From Pseudomonadota bacterium (GTDB lineage Bacteria; Myxococcota_A; Polyangia; Polyangiales; Polyangiaceae), in contig JAEYWK010000153.1 in NCBI GenBank assembly GCA_023431345.1, positions 1 to 64,000 on the forward strand: a stretch of 64,000 nt of DNA, given 5' to 3'. Both the position numbers and the translations under genes were made by a program. The notes under the pieces are model-generated. The model had not been told where the DNA came from, ran no database searches, and saw only the letters and a list, made by a program, of their open reading frames with translations. Shown here piece after piece: positions 49,477 through 58,614 of this stretch; the stretch's first letter is position 1, and each line of letters opens with the position of its first letter.

Positions 49477-51063
49477 TCAGGCAGTGGGCAGCACCAACAC
49501 GTAGATTTGCGCAGACTCGCCGTTGCCGATCACGAACAGGCGGTTTCCGACGAGCACGGAGTCAATCGGCGCCTTCATGCCCTTCGCGATCTGCTTGGCC
49601 TTCATGGTGTAGGCGCCGCCGGCCTTCGTGAGCGTCGTGAGCAGCACGTCACCGCCCGCATCACCGAGCGCGTCGGCCACGACCGCGCCGTAGCTCACCA
49701 CGAAGCCTTGCTTGTAGTACTCGCCGCACAGCGCGCCCGTGCGATCGAACGCGATGCCGAGCGGCGATCGGTGGCCGGTGAGGCCGGGTAGCCCTTCGGG
49801 CCCGGCCGGCGCGGCGTCGGAGTCCCGATCTTTCTTGAAACGATTGGCGTCAGGGCCAAAGTTGATGATCGGATCCGTGAACGTCACGCCGGCGGGAGGC
49901 GGCGGAAACCCCGGGTCCGCCTTGTAGGTCTTGTTGCCGCCGTAGCCCGTGGTCAGGCGCTTGTCGCCCTCGGGATTGTAGGCGGCGTCGCGCACCGGGT
50001 TGTCGACGTTGGAGAAGCGCCAGGGAAAGCCGTAGTGCTTGCCCTGCTCGACGAAATTGAGCTCGTCGGGCAAATCCATGTCGGGCCCGTTCTCGGTCGC
50101 GATCAGGTCGCCCTGGGCGTTGAGCGCCAGGTCGAAGGCGTTGCGAAATCCGTCCGCGAACAGGAATGGCTTGAGCGCGTTCTCGTCCATCGACTTCAAG
50201 TCGGTCGTGCCCGCGGTCGGCACCTTGAAGATGGCGGAGGTGATCGGAAACTCTCGCTCGCCCTGATCCTCGCCGTGCTCGGTGCGCGAGCCGCTGCTGA
50301 AGTACAGGCTCATGCCGTCGTCGCTGATGACGATGCCCGAGAACGAGTGGTTGTAGGCCGACTCATTGCCGGCTTTGAAGCCTTGGCTGGTGGTCACGAT
50401 GGTGGACCACGTGCGCGGCGCGTCGGCGGTCGCCCCGGGTACGCCCTTCTTGATGTTCACGCCCGAGCTCTCGCCGCCCTGCGCCGCCAAGATGTAGAGC
50501 GAGCCATCGGCGCCGAACACGATGCCGCGATGGTCGTCGTAGCCCTCGTTGGGGGTGTAGCCGCCCGCGTTGTATTCGCTCGTCGTCGTGACGGGGGTGG
50601 TTTGCGCCGTGGTTGGCAGCGGCGCCGCCGGATCCATGCTCCACATCTTGCCGTCTTGCGCCAAGATCACGACCAGCTTGCTCACCGGATCGTAAGCCAG
50701 CTTGGTCATGTTGGTCGCAGGAGGCGGCGCGTACTTGAACGCGCCGATGTCGGGGGCGCTCACGGTCAAGCCAGAGCCGTTGACGGGCGTGGCGCCAGCC
50801 TTGCAAACCGTCGGCACGTCTACGCCCGTGCCGCCAGCGCCGCCTCCGCCAGCGCCACCGCTGGCGGAGCCGCCACCGGCGATAGGGCCGCTCCCGGCCG
50901 TCGACGCCGCTCCGCCCCCGCCCGCGTTGCTGCCGCCGGTCGCTGGCGCTGCCCCGTTGCCCTTCGGGGTGTCGGGGGTGGAGCTGGTGCTGCAAGCGGC
51001 CGCGGCGACGAAACCTGCCGCGCAAACGGCCATGAGGAGAGCGAGGGAGCTTCGAACGGGCAT
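49477..51063 (-). CDS. PQQ-dependent sugar dehydrogenase-like lipoprotein
   Basis: 528 aa, ATG. Signal peptide with lipobox AAAAC, then a Gly/Ala/Ser linker to about residue 85. The body is a six-bladed propeller of the soluble glucose/sorbosone dehydrogenase type: 'MTKLAYDPVSKLVVILAQDG', 'YDDHRGIVFGADGSLYILAA', 'NHSFSGIVISDDGMSLYFSS', 'FLFADGFRNAFDLALNAQGD', 'IATENGPDMDLPDELNFVEQ', 'GHRSPLGIAFDRTG'. The GFRNAFD and ENGPD elements match the PQQ/Ca-binding region of the family. It would oxidise a sugar or aldehyde at the cell envelope and pass electrons to the diheme protein downstream. 51064-51354 upstream is non-coding (291 bp). Confidence 0.88.
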   Translation of the reverse strand: MPVRSSLALLMAVCAAGFVAAAACSTSSTPDTPKGNGAAPATGGSNAGGGGAASTAGSGPIAGGGSASGGAGGGGAGGTGVDVPTVCKAGATPVNGSGLTVSAPDIGAFKYAPPPATNMTKLAYDPVSKLVVILAQDGKMWSMDPAAPLPTTAQTTPVTTTSEYNAGGYTPNEGYDDHRGIVFGADGSLYILAAQGGESSGVNIKKGVPGATADAPRTWSTIVTTSQGFKAGNESAYNHSFSGIVISDDGMSLYFSSGSRTEHGEDQGEREFPITSAIFKVPTAGTTDLKSMDENALKPFLFADGFRNAFDLALNAQGDLIATENGPDMDLPDELNFVEQGKHYGFPWRFSNVDNPVRDAAYNPEGDKRLTTGYGGNKTYKADPGFPPPPAGVTFTDPIINFGPDANRFKKDRDSDAAPAGPEGLPGLTGHRSPLGIAFDRTGALCGEYYKQGFVVSYGAVVADALGDAGGDVLLTTLTKAGGAYTMKAKQIAKGMKAPIDSVLVGNRLFVIGNGESAQIYVLVLPTA

Positions 51064-51354
51064 CTGTCTTCGGTGTTTCAGGCCAGAAACGTGGATTGCA
51101 AAGTTCGCGGGGACCTGAGCGCGGGCTCCGCGAGCCGCGAGCGCACACTTTTACAGTCTGCCGGCTCGTTCCGCGCTGCGTCTTGCGAGCTATGGCTTAG
51201 CAAGCTGTCGCGCGCAATGCCCGCGGAATGTTGTGGCATTCGGCACGCGTCGCCCGTCGACGCTCGCGGCGAGCTCGCCGCCCAGCTGGTGCGCGCGGCC
51301 GCCTGCGCGAGGAGCCCGACGGGCGTGGTATACGGGCCAGCGTCAGCTCGGTGA

Positions 51355-52221
51355 ATGATGCGCATAGAGCAGCTCGATGTCCCGGTTTGCACGCTCGGTG
51401 AAGGCCCCCTTTGGTCGGCGCGCGACGCCTGCCTGTACTACGTAGACATCGCTTCCCAGCGCTTGCACTCCTATGCCCCGGAGACGAAGCAGCATCGCGA
51501 GTGGGCGTTCGAGGCCGAGGTCGGTACGGTCGCGGAGTGCAAGAGCGGCGGTTTGCTGGTGGCGGTGGGCGATAAGCTCGTGCGCTTCGATCCGCGAAGC
51601 GGCAGCGTGGACGAGCTCGTGGTGCTCGAGCGCGATCGCCCGCAAAACCGCCTGAACGACGGCAAAGTCGATCCCTGGGGGCGATTTTGGGTGGGCTCCA
51701 TCCGGCGCGACGAGCAGGCTCCCGACGCGCGTTTGTGGTGCGTCTTGCCCAGCGGCGAGGCGCGCTGCATGCGCGAAGGAATCACCGTGAGCAACGGCCT
51801 CGCGTTCGACCGCGAACGGGAGCGCATTTACTTCGCCGACTCACCGACGGGGCTGATCGAGCGCGCTTCGCTCGGCCCCGACGGCGCGCTCTCGAGCTTC
51901 GAGCCGTTCGCGCGCGCCAGCAAAGGCTCGCCCGACGGAAGCTGCACCGACGCACAGGGCTACCTGTGGAACGGCGAATGGGGCGGACACCGCATCTGTC
52001 GCTACGCGCCCGACGGCCACCTCGATCGCGTGCTCGAGATGCCCACGGCTCGCCCCAGCTGCTGCACCTTCGGCGGCGCCGACCTGCGCACCCTGTTCGT
52101 GACTTCCGCCCACGTCGGCATGAGCCCGGAGCAGCGCCAGCTCGACCCGCACGCCGGCTGCTTGTTCAGCGTGCAAATCGACGACGCGCAGGGGCTGCCG
52201 GCCGAGCTGTTCGCGATCTAG
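51355..52221 (+). CDS. SMP-30/gluconolactonase family lactonase
   Basis: 288 aa; two consecutive ATGs at 51355 and 51358. Metal ligands of the SMP-30 propeller are present: E16 (LGEGPLW), the Asn in ITVSNGLAFD and the Asp in SPDGSCTD. 'RLNDGKVDPWGRFWVGSI' is a strong family signature. It hydrolyses sugar lactones in the cytosol. It is divergent from the PQQ-type dehydrogenase, whose product would be a lactone; this suggests a shared sugar-oxidation pathway (inference). Confidence 0.92.
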   Translation: MMRIEQLDVPVCTLGEGPLWSARDACLYYVDIASQRLHSYAPETKQHREWAFEAEVGTVAECKSGGLLVAVGDKLVRFDPRSGSVDELVVLERDRPQNRLNDGKVDPWGRFWVGSIRRDEQAPDARLWCVLPSGEARCMREGITVSNGLAFDRERERIYFADSPTGLIERASLGPDGALSSFEPFARASKGSPDGSCTDAQGYLWNGEWGGHRICRYAPDGHLDRVLEMPTARPSCCTFGGADLRTLFVTSAHVGMSPEQRQLDPHAGCLFSVQIDDAQGLPAELFAI

Positions 52222-52251
52222 GCGAGCCTCGGCCTCGCGCGCCGGCCGGTG

Positions 52252-53586
52252 TCAGCCGCGCGCGGAGGGCGGATTCTTGCTCGATCGCTCGCGCGTGGCG
52301 CGGCGGATCGTGCTGACGACGTCGTCGAGGTTCACCGGCTTGACCAGAAACCGATCAGCGCCCAGCGACGACAGCAGCTGCCACTCGTTCGGGCCGCCCG
52401 AGGCGGTCAGCACGATGATGGGCACATGCTCGGCGTGGGGACGCGCGCGCAGCATGGCGGTGAGGGCCATGCCATCCATCTCCGGCATTTGCAGGTCCAT
52501 CACCATGACCGAAGCGGGCTTGCGGTCGAAGGCCTCGATGGCGCTGCGGCCGTCAGCGACGCACTCGATGTCGGCGCCGGGGAATTCTTCGTGCAGCACG
52601 AGCTCGAGCAAATCTCGGAAGTCGTCGTCGTCTTCGGCGACCACGATGCGCACGGGCTCGAGGCTGTCGTTGCGGGCCTCGAGCAGGGCACGCCGAAACA
52701 GCTCGACGCTCTGCGTGCGCTCTTTCGGATCTTTGGCGAGGGCCTGGCGCAGCACCTCGTCGAATGCGGGCGGCAAGTCGCGCCGCACGTCGCTGGCTGC
52801 CGGCACGGACGCCGTCGCGTGCAGGACCGCCAGAGCCAGGTCGTCACTGGCGGAGTAGGGAGGCTCGCCCGTGAGCAGCTCGAAGGCGAGGCAAGCCACC
52901 GAGTACAGGTCGCTCTGCGGCGTGGCGCCGCCGTCGCCCTGGATGTCGAACTGGATCTCGGGGGCGATGAAGCCAGGCGTGCCGACGAGCTCCTTACGGA
53001 GCGTGCCGTCGCTGATGTGGACGGCCAGGCCCAGGTCGGAGACGCGCACGCGCAGCGAGGAGTCGAGCAAGATGTTGCCGGGCTTGATGTCGCGGTGCAG
53101 CGCGCCCGCCGCGTGAATGGCGCTCACGCCCAAGCACACCTGGTTCAAGATGCGGAGCGCCACGTCGATGTCGGGGCGCGGCCCGTTGGTGGCGAGCCAT
53201 TGATCCAGGGTCTGCCCCCGCACGAGCTCCATCACCAGGTAGGGGGTGCCGTGGTGCTCGCCGAAGGCGTGCACCGTCACCACGTTGGGATGGCTGACCA
53301 TCGCCATCGCGCGGGCCTCGAGCACGAAGCGCTCGCGAAAATCTTCCGGCCGCAGGTGCCCCCGGATCAGCTTGACCGCGGCGCGCCTGTCGAGTGACTT
53401 GTCCCAAACTTCGAGGACGATTCCCATCGCCCCGCCGCCCAGCTCGCGTTCGACGCGATAGATCTCGTTGATCCAAGTGCCTGGAGCGGGCGCTGCGACG
53501 TGGGCCGGTATCGGGGAGGGCTCGATGGACCGCTGCGCCGCGGGGTCGACGAAGTGCGTCTCGCGCAGGCTGTCGGTGTCGTCCAT
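52252..53586 (-). CDS. Ser/Thr protein kinase fused to CheY-type receiver
   Basis: 444 aa from ATG 53586 (GGAGGAGG 6 nt upstream). Kinase domain 43-305: Gly loop ELGGGAMGIV, K72, E90, catalytic H164-R-D166-I-K-P-G-N171, D184 in VSDLGLA (DLG in place of DFG), APE 208-210, D226. All catalytic residues are kept. Residues 312-430 form a complete receiver: acidic AEDDDD (317-322), phospho-acceptor D364 (VMVMDLQMPEMDG), T394, K416 (LVKPV). No membrane helix. The fusion puts a Hanks-type kinase under the likely control of a two-component phosphorelay. No histidine kinase lies beside it; the nearest is at 46239-48167. Confidence 0.93.
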   Translation of the reverse strand: MDDTDSLRETHFVDPAAQRSIEPSPIPAHVAAPAPGTWINEIYRVERELGGGAMGIVLEVWDKSLDRRAAVKLIRGHLRPEDFRERFVLEARAMAMVSHPNVVTVHAFGEHHGTPYLVMELVRGQTLDQWLATNGPRPDIDVALRILNQVCLGVSAIHAAGALHRDIKPGNILLDSSLRVRVSDLGLAVHISDGTLRKELVGTPGFIAPEIQFDIQGDGGATPQSDLYSVACLAFELLTGEPPYSASDDLALAVLHATASVPAASDVRRDLPPAFDEVLRQALAKDPKERTQSVELFRRALLEARNDSLEPVRIVVAEDDDDFRDLLELVLHEEFPGADIECVADGRSAIEAFDRKPASVMVMDLQMPEMDGMALTAMLRARPHAEHVPIIVLTASGGPNEWQLLSSLGADRFLVKPVNLDDVVSTIRRATRERSSKNPPSARG

Positions 53587-53733
53587 CGCGGGCCTCCTCC
53601 GGGTGCACGGGACGTGCCGGGCTGGAGCGAGTCGAAAAAGCCGGCAGACAGCCAACCCGGAGCCAAACTGCTCCAGGTTGGCGTGTCGCATAACGCCCCA
53701 GTGGGTCAGATCCGCGGCTGGGGATAAGCACCT

Positions 53734-54390
53734 TTACATGTCGCCCGGCGTGTCCAGACCCGGGCACTTCTCACGCAGGGTCACGCAGGAGGGCGGATCG
53801 GCCACCTCGGCCTCGTCCGGATCTAGGGACTCGAGAGACTCGAGCGTGATCTCGGAGCAGCTGGGGATGTCGGCGATGAGCTCTTGCATCGCTTTGCTGG
53901 CGTCATCCCAGCACGCCTTGAGCTCGCTCACGGTGGCGGTACAGGCCGGATCGGGTTTCTCGCACTCGGCCGGCTCCGACTCCAGCGGCTCCGCCTTGCA
54001 CTCATCGTAGGCGACCTGACACGCAGCCTGCAGCTCGTCGTCATCCGACGGACCCGAGAAGGCGCCTGCGAGGACGCCGCCCATGAGGCACGCGAACTCT
54101 TGTCCAGCCGTGGCCAGCGGGCCCGAGCTCGCCAGCTCGCCTAGGTCGTCGCACAATTGCTCGACCTCCTTGTCCGAGAGTGAGCCGAGCACCTTGTCGC
54201 CGGGCAGGCTCACGCCACTACCCTTGCCGCCGCTGGTGGAGCCGCCCTTGTTGCCGCCGTTCGTCGAGCCACCCGTACCGCCCGTGTTGTCGCTGCCGCC
54301 GTCGTCGTCACCGCCGCAGGCAACGCAAAGAGAGAGCGCCATACCGAGCGGGAGACTGAGGGCAAGAGTTCGGAGATTGAGCATTTGCAT
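53734..54390 (-). CDS. Cys-containing lipoprotein of unknown function
   Basis: 218 aa, ATG. Lipobox LCVAC followed by Asp/Gly/Ser/Thr linker. The mature domain (about 60-218) is helical, acidic, and has about nine Cys in pairs (LCDD...FACLMGG, CQVAYDEC, CEKPDPAC, CWDD, CSE, CVTLREKC), which suggests several disulphides. 'LSDKEVEQLCDDLG' at the start is a repeated theme in myxobacterial lipoproteins. Family not recognised. It lies upstream of the kinase-receiver gene on the same strand, with 147 bp between them. Confidence 0.72.
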   Translation of the reverse strand: MQMLNLRTLALSLPLGMALSLCVACGGDDDGGSDNTGGTGGSTNGGNKGGSTSGGKGSGVSLPGDKVLGSLSDKEVEQLCDDLGELASSGPLATAGQEFACLMGGVLAGAFSGPSDDDELQAACQVAYDECKAEPLESEPAECEKPDPACTATVSELKACWDDASKAMQELIADIPSCSEITLESLESLDPDEAEVADPPSCVTLREKCPGLDTPGDM

Positions 54391-54480
54391 GTGGGGAAGA
54401 TCCTAAACTGAAGAGGCCGCCATCGAGGCGGCGGGCATCCCATACTACGTTCTCCCGAGCGGATGCTTCCTCCGCGGAGC

Positions 54481-55323
54481 TCAGCGCGCCGGGAAGCGAA
54501 TTTCCACGCCCTGAAGCGCACCGTCGCCATTGCCGGAGCCGTCGCCATTGCCGGCGCCGACGCCGTAGCTGGCGTCGAGCTCGACCTTCGTTTCGGCTTC
54601 ACGAATCTCGCCCGTGATCAACGCATCGACGGTCACGCAGCGCCCCTGACTGTCGGGCGTGCACGCGCTGCACTCGGAGGGGAGTAGCCTGCAATCGAGC
54701 TTCGTGCCCGCGCGCGCGGAGAAGGAGAACACGCCGGGCTCGATGGCGATGGCGCGATCGCACTGCGCCGCCGGCATGTCTTCGGCGTGACACTGCGCCG
54801 GCAGCTGGACCAGCTCGAGGTACGTGCCGGTCCACGCCGCGCTGATCCCGGCGCCGGGAGCGAGCTCGATCGCGCTCGGAGGCGCGCAGACGGGCGGGCA
54901 CGACGAGGGTCCGGCGTTCATGAAGCTCTCGCAGCTACTACGGCACGGATCTGGCTGCGGCAGCGCGCGATGGGTCGCGTCGCGCACCTCGAACAGCGGC
55001 GCGGCGCCGCACGTCACCATCTCTTGCCCTAGATACAGGGTCTCGTCGCTGTCGTTGATGATCGAAACCGGCACGAAGTAGCTGCGGTCGTCCAGCAGCG
55101 CCTCGCACTCTGGCTTACTGGTGGTGCCGCCGGTCGCTTTGCCGGCGCTCGAGCTGCCGCCGGCGTCCTTGCCCGCGCTCGCGCCGCCACTCCCGCCGCG
55201 GGCGCTCCCCCCGACGCCGACTCCGTCGTCGATGTCGTTGTCGTTGACCTTCGCCTTACCGCCGCAAGCCGCCCCCCAAGTGGCCAACAGCATGAGCACG
55301 GCGAGGCGTCCGAACGAGAGCAT
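54481..55323 (-). CDS. Cys-rich lipoprotein of unknown function
   Basis: 280 aa from ATG 55323, chosen because it gives a clean signal peptide with lipobox WGAAC. A Gly/Ser/Ala linker runs to about residue 60. The mature part has many Cys, often close together (CRSSCESF, CPPVCAPP, CRLLPSECSACTPD), and beta segments such as 'FVPVSIINDSDETLYLGQEM' and 'GVFSFSARAGTKLDC'. The family is not recognised; similar proteins are common in myxobacteria. Divergent from the large exported phosphotransferase-like lipoprotein, with a 212-bp promoter interval. Confidence 0.72.
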   Translation of the reverse strand: MLSFGRLAVLMLLATWGAACGGKAKVNDNDIDDGVGVGGSARGGSGGASAGKDAGGSSSAGKATGGTTSKPECEALLDDRSYFVPVSIINDSDETLYLGQEMVTCGAAPLFEVRDATHRALPQPDPCRSSCESFMNAGPSSCPPVCAPPSAIELAPGAGISAAWTGTYLELVQLPAQCHAEDMPAAQCDRAIAIEPGVFSFSARAGTKLDCRLLPSECSACTPDSQGRCVTVDALITGEIREAETKVELDASYGVGAGNGDGSGNGDGALQGVEIRFPAR

Positions 55324-55535
55324 CCGGCTGCAAGCTAGCAAGGGGCGGGCCGCCCCCACCGCCACGGCATCGGCCGTGAAAGCCCGTCACTTCGCCGGTT
55401 GGCGGCAGCCAAGTGGCACACTTCGAGCCAAAATCGGGCAGGCACGTCAGCCGTGCCGCAGCCGCCACGGGTCAAGCTCCGCTGAGCGCGCGCGGTCCCG
55501 CCTGGCATGCGGCATGCTGTATCAATAACGAGGCC

Positions 55536-58500
55536 ATGCCGCTGCCCGCTACCAAGCTACTCCGCCTGGCCGCTTCCGCCGCGCTGCTCGCTGGCGTGGC
55601 TTGCTCGGGCGGCACCATGGAGGTGACGTATTCACCGCGGATCTGCGGCTTCGAGCTCAACGGGGCCACGTCGGGCGCCGAGCATCCGCTGCGCATCAAC
55701 GAGGTGATGACCGGCAACGACGGCGCGTGGGTGGACGAGGTTGGTGAAACCGACGACTTCGTCGAGCTCATCAACACCGGCAACGAGCCGCTCGCGCTGC
55801 AGGGCTTTTACTTGGGCGATAAGGTCGGCAAGGCCACGCGGCTCCCCAAGCTGAGCCTCGACCCGGGGCGCACGCTGTTGCTGTGGGCCGACGACTCCCC
55901 CGAGCAGGGCGAGCTGCACCTGCCGTTCAAGCTATCCAATTCGGGGACGCCGCTCCTGCTGTGGTCGGACGACTGCGCGCTCGTCGATCGGGTGGTCGTA
56001 CCGGCGCTGCCGCGCTCCGAGAGCTACGCGCGACTGCCGGACGGCAGCGGCGATTTCGAAATTTGCCGCTACGCGACGCCCGAGCGCGAAAACGGCGACA
56101 CTTGCTCGCCTCCCGAGCCGCCCAACCTCCAAGAAAACATCAGCTTCGAGCCCTACGTTTGGGACGAGCCTTACCCGAAGCTGGCGGGGCCGCTCGTCGT
56201 CTCGGAGCTCGCGCTCGAGCCGGACGCGTTCGTGGAGCTGCTCAACATCGGGGACGACGAGGTCGATCTCAGCGCGTTCAGCGCGCGCTTGAGCGCCATG
56301 GATCCGGGCGACGGCTGGCCCGCGCCGGACGAAGGCGCCGAGCTGACCTTTCCCGGCGACGTGAGCACGCTCGCGCCCGGCGAGCGGCTGCTGCTACCGA
56401 TCAGCGCCGAGCAGACGGCGGAGGTCACCGCGCGCGCCAGCCGAGAAGGCGTGCTGAGCGTTTGGCAAGCAGACGCAGAAACGCCCAGCGATCGCCTCGA
56501 TTTCATGGCATTTCCGGCGGGCGCGTCACTCGCGCGGCTAGCGGATGGCAGCGCCCAGGCGCGCTTCTGTCAGACGCCGAGCCCCGGGGAGCCGAACGAC
56601 GACTGCGAGCCCGTCCCGGCGCGTGAGCTTCCGGGTGGCCGCGCGCACCAGCTCGCTACGCCGAGCGACTTCGAGGCGCTCGCGGAAGGCGGGACCGAGG
56701 TCGGCGACATCGGCGTCAAGTTCGTCGTGGACATGGCGGCCGGCGACGTGGTGCATCTGCTCGGCAACCGCGACTGGGCGCTGCACTACACCTGGATCCG
56801 CGAGCAAGTCCAGCGCGAGCCGCACCTCGATCGCTGCGACCCCGAGCAGGCCAGCGAGTTCAACGTGGGCTGGGGCCTGTTCAGCCAGACCGAGTATTTC
56901 ATGGTCGAAGGCCGGCGCTACCTGCTCGGCACCCTGGTTCGCCACACGAACGGCAGTAAGACGGTCGAGTTCACGCCCGGCGACCAGATCATCGGCGAGC
57001 AGATGCGCCGCGCCTTCTTCGCGGTGGTGCGGGCGGTCGAAGACCCGACCGAGTGGTCCATTCGCCCCACCGAAGGCCGACAAGTCAGCGAGCTTCGCAG
57101 CATCGAGGGCACGGCGCCGATCGTGGGGCCCAGCGCGCCCTACTCGGGCCTCACCTTCCAGCCGCTGAACCCAGCCGTCGGCTTCGGCACGCTCACCTTC
57201 GTGCCCGCGCGCGAGCTCGAGACGGCCGAGCTCGGGCCGAACGTGATCGTCGTGACCGACGACGTGCCCAACGAGACGGCGTTCGTGGGCGGGCTCATCA
57301 CGGAGGCCTTCCAAACCCCGCTCGCGCACGTGAACGTGCTGGCGCGCGGGCGGGGCACGCCCAACATGGCGCTGCGGGGCGCGCGCAACGACGAGCGCTT
57401 GCGAGGCCTGTTCGGCAAGCTGGTACGACTCGAGGTGCGCGCCTCCGACTTCACGCTGCGCGAGGCGAGCGCCGAGGAGGCGGACGCCTACTGGCGAGCG
57501 CGCACGCCGACGGGACCCAAGCTCGCGCCCGAACGCGACCTTTCTCGGCGCGGCGTGGTCGCGCTCGCCGACGTCGGCTACGATTCTGCGACCAGCATCG
57601 GCTCGAAGGCGGCCGGCATGGCCGAGCTGTATCGGGTTCGGAACTACGGCGTCTACTGCTCGGAGGCGACGATCCCGCTGTACGTTCCGCCCGCAGCGTT
57701 CGCGGTTCCGTTCGCGCACTACGTCGACCATTTCGAAGCCAGCGGCGCGCGTGAGCTGCTCGAGGAGCTCGAGCGCGATCCGGCGTTTCGCGCCGACCCG
57801 CACGAGCACGCCGAAGGTCTCGCCCGCGTGCGCGACCTGATCTTGGACCACCCGCTCGACGCCGAGCTCCTGGGCGAGGTAGAAAGCGCGATCCGCGAGC
57901 GTTTCGGCGCGAGCCGCGTGCGCTTCCGCAGCAGCAGCAACACCGAAGATCTCACGACCTTCAATGGCGCTGGCCTGCACACCTCGACCAGCGCCGACAT
58001 CGAGGGCTCGCAGAGCTTCGTCGACGACGCGCTACGCACGGTTTGGGCCAGCCTGTGGAATACGCGCGCTTACGACGAGCGCGCCTTCGGCAATGTGGAG
58101 CAGGCCCAAGCCGCCATGGCCGTGCTCGTGCATCAGGCGTGGCAATCGGAGGCGGCCCAGGGAGTCGCGATCAGCCGCAACGCGCTCGACGCAATCCGTG
58201 ACAGCCAGTACTACATCAACGCGCAGGTCGGCGAGGCATCGGTCACGAACCCGGCGCCCGGAGTCACCAGCGACGAGCTGATTTACACGCCGCCGCCGCG
58301 CCGTCCGAAGGTCGACTATCAGGCGCGCTCGAGCCTGTCGCGCGGGCGAGACGTGCTCAGCTTCAGCGAAATCCAAGCGCTGGGCTGCGCCCTGCACTCG
58401 GTCCACGAGCACTACAAGCCGCTCGTCGATCCCGAGGGCGAGAATCGCCTCTACGCGATGCAGATCGAGTGGAAGCTGATGGGCTCCGAGCGACGCCTGC

Positions 58501-58568
58501 TGATCAAGCAGGCCCGGCCCTACAGCTTCGGCGCGATCGACGTGCCCAGCGACTGCCGCGAGTTTTGA
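55536..58568 (+). CDS. giant exported lipoprotein with lamin-tail and PEP-synthase/PPDK-type domains
   Basis: 1010 aa from ATG 55536 (GAGG upstream). Signal peptide with lipobox LAGVAC. Residues about 50-150 form a lamin-tail (LTD) domain ('LRINEVMTGNDGAWVDEVGE', 'FVELINTGNEPLALQGFYLG') and about 215-345 a second, weaker one ('LVVSELALEPDAFVELLNIG'). About 590-625 matches the PEP-mobile swivelling domain with the phospho-carrier H598 (TPLAHVNVLARGRGTPN). From 685 to the end is the ATP-grasp of PPDK/PEP synthase ('GSKAAGMAELYRV', 'VRFRSSSNTEDLTTFNGAGL', 'VLVHQAW', 'RLYAMQIEWKLMG'). The domain order, mobile domain before ATP-grasp, is permuted relative to PEP synthase. An ATP-using phosphotransferase in the envelope would be novel; alternatively it binds another nucleotide or is cytosol-facing. 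Confidence 0.85.
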   Translation: MPLPATKLLRLAASAALLAGVACSGGTMEVTYSPRICGFELNGATSGAEHPLRINEVMTGNDGAWVDEVGETDDFVELINTGNEPLALQGFYLGDKVGKATRLPKLSLDPGRTLLLWADDSPEQGELHLPFKLSNSGTPLLLWSDDCALVDRVVVPALPRSESYARLPDGSGDFEICRYATPERENGDTCSPPEPPNLQENISFEPYVWDEPYPKLAGPLVVSELALEPDAFVELLNIGDDEVDLSAFSARLSAMDPGDGWPAPDEGAELTFPGDVSTLAPGERLLLPISAEQTAEVTARASREGVLSVWQADAETPSDRLDFMAFPAGASLARLADGSAQARFCQTPSPGEPNDDCEPVPARELPGGRAHQLATPSDFEALAEGGTEVGDIGVKFVVDMAAGDVVHLLGNRDWALHYTWIREQVQREPHLDRCDPEQASEFNVGWGLFSQTEYFMVEGRRYLLGTLVRHTNGSKTVEFTPGDQIIGEQMRRAFFAVVRAVEDPTEWSIRPTEGRQVSELRSIEGTAPIVGPSAPYSGLTFQPLNPAVGFGTLTFVPARELETAELGPNVIVVTDDVPNETAFVGGLITEAFQTPLAHVNVLARGRGTPNMALRGARNDERLRGLFGKLVRLEVRASDFTLREASAEEADAYWRARTPTGPKLAPERDLSRRGVVALADVGYDSATSIGSKAAGMAELYRVRNYGVYCSEATIPLYVPPAAFAVPFAHYVDHFEASGARELLEELERDPAFRADPHEHAEGLARVRDLILDHPLDAELLGEVESAIRERFGASRVRFRSSSNTEDLTTFNGAGLHTSTSADIEGSQSFVDDALRTVWASLWNTRAYDERAFGNVEQAQAAMAVLVHQAWQSEAAQGVAISRNALDAIRDSQYYINAQVGEASVTNPAPGVTSDELIYTPPPRRPKVDYQARSSLSRGRDVLSFSEIQALGCALHSVHEHYKPLVDPEGENRLYAMQIEWKLMGSERRLLIKQARPYSFGAIDVPSDCREF

Positions 58569-58614
58569 CGTGCTCGCGCGAGGCGCCCATCCGCCGCGCG
58601 CGAGGCCTGGTCCC

